39,264 nucleotides of DNA. Origin: an uncultured Candidatus Poseidoniales archaeon (GTDB taxonomy: Archaea > Thermoplasmatota > Poseidoniia > Poseidoniales > Poseidoniaceae). The DNA lies in the NCBI GenBank assembly GCA_905182715.1, contig CAJJCP010000035.1, positions 1-39,264 on the forward strand, given 5' to 3'. Positions 34,769 through 39,264 of the stretch are shown one piece after another (the first letter of the stretch is position 1; each line of letters begins with the position of its first letter). Position numbers and translations under genes: made by a program. Below the pieces are notes generated by a model. The model saw only the letters and a program-made list of their open reading frames with translations. It ran no database searches and had not been told where the DNA came from.

Positions 34769-34948
34769 ATGTCGAAAGGTACGCCATCCATGGGTAAACG
34801 TCAAAAGACAACCCACATACGTTGCCGCCGCTGTGGTCGTAATGCATATCACAAGCAAAAGTCTGTTTGTGCATCATGTGGTTACGGTGAAACAGCCCGT
34901 ATTCGCAAATTCAACTGGGCAAAGAAGTCCCACCGTCCTAAGGCTTGA
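34769..34948 (+). CDS. rpl37e: Large ribosomal subunit protein eL37 (L37e)
   Basis: The 59-residue protein begins [20 protein letters not shown] and has a zinc ribbon with CRRC (Cys19, Cys22) and CASC (Cys34, Cys37), followed by [18 protein letters not shown], the standard C-terminal motif. In many archaea L37e sits between an Sm-like gene and purF; here purF follows 70 bases later but no Sm-like gene is found upstream. GGTG precedes the ATG. Upstream 34691-34768 is a short leader without other features. Confidence 0.95.
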   Translation: MSKGTPSMGKRQKTTHIRCRRCGRNAYHKQKSVCASCGYGETARIRKFNWAKKSHRPKA

Positions 34949-35018
34949 GGCTGAGGATATGTTTCTAAGCCGCAATGGCTACAAAGCGTCGAGTATTCGA
35001 TGGAGTTGAGGCAAAGCA

Positions 35019-35594
35019 ATGTGTGGAATCATTGGAATCGTTGGGCGTAACAATGTCCATGTCAATCAATTGATCTATGACGGACTCACTGTTCTTCAAC
35101 ACCGTGGCCAAGATGCTGCAGGTATCATGACTGATTTTGACGGTCAATTTCGATTGCGGAAGTCAAAAGGCCTCGTATCAGATATTTTCTACACTCGTCA
35201 CATGCGTAGATTACAAGGCCATATTGGGATTGGTCATGTTCGATATCCCACTGCTGGCTCTTCTTCTCGCTCCGAAGCCCAGCCGTTCTACGTTAATTCC
35301 CCCTACGGCCTTGGCCTTGCCCACAATGGAAACTTAACCAATGCTTCAGAACTTCAAATCCAACTTACCGACAATCATCACCGGCATATGAACACCACAA
35401 GCGATTCTGAATTATTACTCAACATGCTTGCAGTTGAACTGGCCTCTCACTCATCGAACCTTTCCATTGAAGGCGCCCCACATCTTGACATTGAATCCGT
35501 CTTTGGTGCAGTTTCGAATCTCCATAAGCGAGTGAAGGGAAGTTATGCCTGCGTCTCCATCAATTTCGGGCTACGGTCTGTTGGCATTCCGTGA
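35019..35594 (+). CDS. purF: Amidophosphoribosyltransferase PurF, N-terminal glutaminase part (frame broken)
   Basis: PurF makes 5-phosphoribosylamine from PRPP and glutamine, the committed step of purine synthesis. This frame encodes the N-terminal glutamine amidotransferase domain: it begins MCGIIGIVG with the catalytic cysteine at position 2 (no propeptide), and shows [26 protein letters not shown] and SDSELLL, all intact. Homology ends at about residue 183 (KGSYACVSI); the remaining [10 protein letters not shown] is out of frame. The C-terminal part continues in the next frame at 35545. One extra base within the runs TTT and GGG at 35564-35570 would restore a single protein of about 513 residues. 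GAGG upstream of the ATG. Confidence 0.9.
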   Translation: MCGIIGIVGRNNVHVNQLIYDGLTVLQHRGQDAAGIMTDFDGQFRLRKSKGLVSDIFYTRHMRRLQGHIGIGHVRYPTAGSSSRSEAQPFYVNSPYGLGLAHNGNLTNASELQIQLTDNHHRHMNTTSDSELLLNMLAVELASHSSNLSIEGAPHLDIESVFGAVSNLHKRVKGSYACVSINFGLRSVGIP

Positions 35595-36561
35595 CCCTCA
35601 TGGTATCCGTCCTCTCATTTTCGGTAAGAGAAAGATTGGTGATGAAACTGAATGGATGGTTGCCAGTGAATCGGTAGCCATCACTGCGCTTGGGTTTGAA
35701 ATTGTTCGGGATGTACAACCAGGTGAAGCAATTTTCATTTCGACATCAGGCCATTTATTCCATCGCCAATGCTCTGAGAAAGTTGAAGCATCTCCCTGTA
35801 TCTTTGAACACGTTTACTTCGCTCGACCCGATTCAGTGATTGATGGCATTTCCGTTTACCATGCCCGTTTGAATCAAGGAGATATCTTGGCAAAACGTAT
35901 TCTTGAACAATGGCCAGACCATGACATCGATGCAGTTATTCCAGTGCCTGATTCTGGACGAATTGCCGCTCTTCAAATGGCCGATGCATTAGACGTACCT
36001 TACCGTGAAGGTTTTGTCAAGAACCGATACGTTGGTCGAACCTTTATCATGCCAGGTCAAGCATTGAGAGAAAAATCAGTTCGACGTAAACTCAATGCTA
36101 TTGAACACGAGTTTTCTGGTAAAAATATTCTCCTCGTTGACGATTCCATCGTCCGTGGCACCACCAGTGCGCAAATCATTGAGATGGCGCGAGATGTCGG
36201 TGCTAAGAAAGTCTACTTTGCGTCCGCTGCCCCCCCTGTTCGCCATCCGAATGTCTACGGGATCGACATGCCAGCAATCACAGAATTCATTGCAAATGGA
36301 AAAACTATCGACGAGATTAATACCATCATTGGTAGCGACCGACTCTTTTACCAAACTCTTGAAGATTTGATTGAAGCTACATCGATTGGTGGAAACCCTC
36401 CTACTCGATTTGACACCAGTTGTTTCAATGGAGAATACATCACTGGCGATATTGACGATGCCTATCTTGAGAAATTGTTTAATTCTCGTAATGACACAGC
36501 GAAAGAAGAATCCAGTGAAGATGATGAAATCGTCGATATGCACAATGATACGGCTGATTGA
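35545..36561 (+). CDS. purF: Amidophosphoribosyltransferase PurF, C-terminal phosphoribosyltransferase part (frame broken)
   Basis: This frame holds the rest of PurF, starting in truth near [17 protein letters not shown] (about 35567), the family's hinge after the glutaminase domain. It carries the phosphoribosyltransferase core: [12 protein letters not shown] and the PRPP-binding loop [18 protein letters not shown], followed by [11 protein letters not shown]. The first seven residues (MPASPSI) come from reading the other frame and are not a real start. No ribosome binding site precedes it. The C-terminus has an acidic tail. Since PurF is needed for purine synthesis, and the domains are undamaged, an assembly error is more likely than gene loss. 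Confidence 0.9.
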   Translation: MPASPSISGYGLLAFRDPHGIRPLIFGKRKIGDETEWMVASESVAITALGFEIVRDVQPGEAIFISTSGHLFHRQCSEKVEASPCIFEHVYFARPDSVIDGISVYHARLNQGDILAKRILEQWPDHDIDAVIPVPDSGRIAALQMADALDVPYREGFVKNRYVGRTFIMPGQALREKSVRRKLNAIEHEFSGKNILLVDDSIVRGTTSAQIIEMARDVGAKKVYFASAAPPVRHPNVYGIDMPAITEFIANGKTIDEINTIIGSDRLFYQTLEDLIEATSIGGNPPTRFDTSCFNGEYITGDIDDAYLEKLFNSRNDTAKEESSEDDEIVDMHNDTAD

Positions 36562-36655
36562 GGCTTTTCAATGCACAAGTCAATTCCATCATCAGCCAAA
36601 TGTAACTTCTTGCTTTGAATGAACAGTCCTACGCAAGCAAGGGATGAGGTTAATT

Positions 36656-36669
36656 GAGGTGGTCACCTC
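36656..36669 (+). promoter_or_regulatory. Small inverted repeat ahead of the propeller/PKD gene
   Basis: GAGGTG and CACCTC flank a GT spacer just upstream of the ATG at 36678. It could mask a GAGG ribosome binding site; if the true start is TTG 36654 it would instead be coding. Confidence 0.3.
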
Positions 36670-36677
36670 TACGAAGC

Positions 36678-38312
36678 ATGCTCAGTACACATTCGGTGCA
36701 TATCGCATTCCAACCTGAAGCAAAGGTGAGTGCTTTAGCGGTTTCAATAGGTGGTGATGTGGTTGTTTGGGGTGAAGGAGATGGTAAACTCTTCATTGCC
36801 CAAACTACAGATGGAGTTCTCTTACCTTCGACTTCATGGCAAGCGCCAGCATTGATTCGTAAAGCACTTTTACGTGGTAATCAGGTCTTTGTATTGGATG
36901 ATGAATATGGGCTTAGCTGTTTAGATCTCGAAGGCACGCTCCTCTGGCAAGTTGAAATTGGAGCCGGTGGTTTTGCATTACAGCAATTACCTTCTCAACT
37001 TGCAGTCATTGATGGGCTCGGGCGATTGCATCTGTTTGGTTATGATGGCACACCTTTCGATTTACAATCAACATATTCCGATATACTACGTTTTACAGCA
37101 ATTGATGAATACCTAATTTTAGCACACGAAAGTGGTCAAGTCCAAGCACTTCACAACGGGCAAACGGTTTGGTCAAGACCAATTCGTGGAGAAACGGGTG
37201 AATCAATCACATGTCTTGGTTCAGATGTCAATCATCATCTGGTCATTGGAAGAGAGGGTTATGCGCTTGTTTCAGGAGATGAAGAGGTTCTTGAAATCGA
37301 GATTTGGAATATCCAACAACAAGTTTTAGTCCATCGGGAAGATGTGAAAAGTCAGTTATTACATGCAATTCCATCAAACGATGGCCTCTACTGTGGATTT
37401 GCTGATGGCGAAGTGACCGAACATCTTACCGGTCAATCCTCCTATTCAGCAGAACCTCGAATCTCATGCACTTATCCGATTCAAAACCTCCTTTTACGGA
37501 ATGGATGTATTGCCGCAACATCGTGGTTCTACATTTACGGACTGAATGCCGATGGGCGTGAATGGAAGATTGAACATCAAGGCATGCCTCATTTTGTGGA
37601 AGCGTCTCGGGATGGTTCAGTTTGCTTATTTGCGGGTGAAGATCAGAATGATTGGACCGAAAGAGAGCCGATTGGATTGTTTTCATTTGGTGAAGAACTT
37701 CTCGAAATCGATGCATCTGAACTCAATTTGTGGTTTGAAAAGACCGAAGAGACGGTTCAACTCTCTGCGGAAGAACTCTATAGAAAAGATGACGGGATGA
37801 ATGAGTTCTTCTCAGAAGATGAATTGAAATCAATGCAAACATCACAACCAGCCGACGTCGGATTGGAAGCATTACACAGTGCATTAGAAGGCGACTTTGG
37901 TGAATCTCAGAAAGTGACTGAAGATGGAGCACTTGATATTGACACAGAGGACTTACTTGCCCAACTTGATGATGCAATTACTAAAATGGCACTTCTACCT
38001 TCAGAAGATCTTCTCGAGGAGTTAAACACCGAAATTGGAGAAATCCTTGTGCCACGTGCCGTTTCTGGTGACGACCAGCATCTCAAAGCTGACGATGATG
38101 GTTCTGCAATCGTTACACTTGATGGTTCAACCTCTTTTGACCCACAACAACGTATTCAAACATGGTCTTGGATTGAGAGTAGTGGTAAGGAAATTGCTTC
38201 TTCTGCTAAGGTTCGTGTTCGAATTCCACGCGGAAGCCATCGATTTGAATTACGTATATGTGACCGCGATGGACAATGGTCGAGCGATTCCTTGCATATC
38301 CTGATTGAATAG
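36678..38312 (+). CDS. Beta-propeller protein with acidic linker and C-terminal PKD-like domain, function unknown
   Basis: About 544 residues without a signal peptide or membrane segment. Residues 1-330 consist of recurring beta blades such as VVVWGEGDGKLFIAQ, EYGLSCLDLEGTLLWQVEI and GLGRLHLFGYDG, characteristic of PQQ/WD-type propellers. A strongly acidic, probably disordered segment (about 340-455) follows, and the end resembles a PKD domain (LDGSTSFDPQQRIQTWSW ... FELRICDRDGQWS). PKD domains are usually extracellular, so the lack of an export signal is unusual. A TTG at 36654, preceded by GAGGT, is an alternative start; the ATG at 36678 starts at the first blade. A GAGGTG/CACCTC inverted repeat lies at 36656-36669. 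Confidence 0.78.
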   Translation: MLSTHSVHIAFQPEAKVSALAVSIGGDVVVWGEGDGKLFIAQTTDGVLLPSTSWQAPALIRKALLRGNQVFVLDDEYGLSCLDLEGTLLWQVEIGAGGFALQQLPSQLAVIDGLGRLHLFGYDGTPFDLQSTYSDILRFTAIDEYLILAHESGQVQALHNGQTVWSRPIRGETGESITCLGSDVNHHLVIGREGYALVSGDEEVLEIEIWNIQQQVLVHREDVKSQLLHAIPSNDGLYCGFADGEVTEHLTGQSSYSAEPRISCTYPIQNLLLRNGCIAATSWFYIYGLNADGREWKIEHQGMPHFVEASRDGSVCLFAGEDQNDWTEREPIGLFSFGEELLEIDASELNLWFEKTEETVQLSAEELYRKDDGMNEFFSEDELKSMQTSQPADVGLEALHSALEGDFGESQKVTEDGALDIDTEDLLAQLDDAITKMALLPSEDLLEELNTEIGEILVPRAVSGDDQHLKADDDGSAIVTLDGSTSFDPQQRIQTWSWIESSGKEIASSAKVRVRIPRGSHRFELRICDRDGQWSSDSLHILIE

Positions 38313-38334
38313 GGCTTAGTCTCTTGAAGGGGAG

Positions 38335-39108
38335 ATGCTTAGCCCGACCATGGGCGTGAGTAAACCGTGGGTCGAATACTTCTTCGTAGGTGTTTTACAG
38401 ATGCGCTGTTCAATTGTTACAGACCGAGCCACGGGCGATACTGTCATCATTGATGGTGGTGGTGAACCAGAGCGTCTTATCGATTGGGTTGATGGATTTG
38501 CCGGTAATGGCCCGGATTGGTCAAATGGCCCTCGATCAGACAATGGTTCTTATATCCCATCTCGAAAGGTAGTGGCCTTGGTTAATACCCATGCTCACTT
38601 TGACCACAGTGGACATATCCCTGACCTCTTGAACCGCTATGACGTTCAATGGTATCTTCATCCCGATGATACGTATTTGCAAACATTAGCCCCTTCTTCA
38701 GCCCAACGGTACGGTTTCGAAGTCCCTGAGCCTGCTGTAGCTGATGTGGATTTGGTCGCTGGTGAAATTCTCGAGATTGGAGCACTTACTTTTGAAATTC
38801 TTCATACTCCCGGTCATACGCTCGGTGGATGTTGTCTTCGACTCATCGTTGATGATGGTCCAGACCATTTATTCGTCGGAGATACATTGTTTGCAGGCTC
38901 GGTAGGTCGTACCGATCTGCCAGATACTGGTGGTGACTTTACTGTACTTGCACAATCAATTCATACTCAACTTTGGCCGTTAGCGCCTGATACAATCGTC
39001 TACCCTGGTCACGGACCATTGACGACAATTGGTCACGAAAAGCAGACGAACCCCTTTGTTGGAGATGATGCTGGCGCTGGTATTTACAGCCGTGGGCGAT
39101 ATGCCTAA
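38335..39108 (+). CDS. Metallo-beta-lactamase-fold hydrolase (glyoxalase II-like)
   Basis: The 257-residue protein has the metallo-beta-lactamase metal-binding series: THAHFDHSGH (HxHxDH) near residue 85, TPGHTLGG near 160, GDTLFAGSVGRTDLP near 183 and YPGHGPLTTIGHE near 223. The sequence after the third motif, with GRTDLP and the final TTIGHEKQTNPF, is that of the glyoxalase II/persulfide dioxygenase-like branch, hydrolysing thioesters or related compounds. A loop of about 25 residues (GNGPDWSNGPRSDNG) before the first motif is an insertion. The ATG at 38335 has GGGGAG almost touching; ATG 38350 is possible. It ends directly against the convergent etfA. Confidence 0.88.
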   Translation: MLSPTMGVSKPWVEYFFVGVLQMRCSIVTDRATGDTVIIDGGGEPERLIDWVDGFAGNGPDWSNGPRSDNGSYIPSRKVVALVNTHAHFDHSGHIPDLLNRYDVQWYLHPDDTYLQTLAPSSAQRYGFEVPEPAVADVDLVAGEILEIGALTFEILHTPGHTLGGCCLRLIVDDGPDHLFVGDTLFAGSVGRTDLPDTGGDFTVLAQSIHTQLWPLAPDTIVYPGHGPLTTIGHEKQTNPFVGDDAGAGIYSRGRYA

Positions 39109-39264
39109 TCATGCCATCATGGTTGAAAGCGTTGATTGAAGAACAGGTAGTGCCTCTTCCCAAGTCGCAACAATTCCATAATCTGCATGTTGGAATATAG
39201 GTGCATCAGCATCTTTGTTGATGGCGACGATGTATTTGGATGAACGCATTCCCGCTAAGTGTTG
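39109..39264 (-). CDS. etfA: Electron transfer flavoprotein subunit alpha, C-terminal fragment
   Basis: The 51 residues visible are the end of the FAD-binding domain of ETF-alpha: [18 protein letters not shown], then [17 protein letters not shown] and a final helix, [16 protein letters not shown]. This is the most conserved part of the family, where the FAD is held. ETF passes electrons from acyl-CoA and other dehydrogenases to the quinone pool. The gene continues beyond the window's right edge; whether etfB adjoins it is unseen. The stop lies base-to-base against that of the hydrolase gene. Confidence 0.88.
   Translation of the reverse strand, partial: QHLAGMRSSKYIVAINKDADAPIFQHADYGIVATWEEALPVLQSTLSTMMA

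Noticed and set aside
34974-35018. Short frame ahead of purF that might extend its N-terminus
   Set aside because: It is out of frame with purF, and the catalytic cysteine must be directly after the initiator Met, as in the chosen start.

Overview
The window looks like a chromosomal segment of a mesophilic marine euryarchaeon, most likely Marine Group II (Poseidoniales). Archaeal hallmarks are ribosomal proteins L44e, S27e, L37e and L10e, aIF2-alpha, Nop10, Rli1/ABCE1, archaeal RPA with its partner gene, a geranylgeranyl diphosphate synthase and reductase pair, an archaeal type IV pilin and Cas4/RecB-like Fe-S nucleases. Bacterial-type MutS and MutL sit among them, as is common in mesophilic archaea. 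The lineage is inferred from gene content and order, not from a search. Gene density is very high, no stretch above about 170 bases lacks a gene, and many genes carry GGAGG/GGTGA-type ribosome binding sites. There is no CRISPR array, insertion sequence, rRNA or integrase.

Layout. 145-2993: TldD/TldE protease pair. 3185-5823: RPA and RPA-associated protein. 5884-8807: compact Tad/Epd-like type IV filament cluster (small unknown protein, two platform proteins, VirB11/CpaF-type ATPase). 8814-12565: three unfamiliar genes: a SAP-repeat protein, a helical protein and a degenerate porphobilinogen-deaminase-like protein. 12581-14718: ether-lipid genes for GGPP synthase and geranylgeranyl reductase. 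14793-15290: pilin. 15291-17803: MoaA and AroA, divergent. 17800-22456: MutL and MutS. 22565-23875: membrane-anchored propeller-like protein. 23964-26397: L10e and Rli1. 26413-30067: tandem paralogous Fe-S nucleases, the first frameshifted. 30064-30888: ubiquitin-like protein ending in Gly-Gly, tRNA-Ser(CGA) and a TM2 protein. 30908-33302 (minus): the conserved operon L44e-S27e-aIF2alpha-Nop10-PAC2. 33408-34690: two membrane proteins. 34769-36561: L37e and PurF, the latter frameshifted. 36678-39108: propeller/PKD protein and a metallo-beta-lactamase-fold hydrolase. 39109-39264: C-terminus of electron transfer flavoprotein alpha, cut by the window edge.

The points most worth attention are: the HemC-like protein that has lost its cofactor cysteine; the filament cluster whose first gene resembles phage tail/baseplate proteins; the tandem nuclease pair; a hairpin hiding the aIF2-alpha ribosome binding site directly after the S27e stop; a 22-bp perfect palindrome in mutS; and two or three frame breaks that all correspond to one surplus base each, which makes sequencing error a serious possibility.
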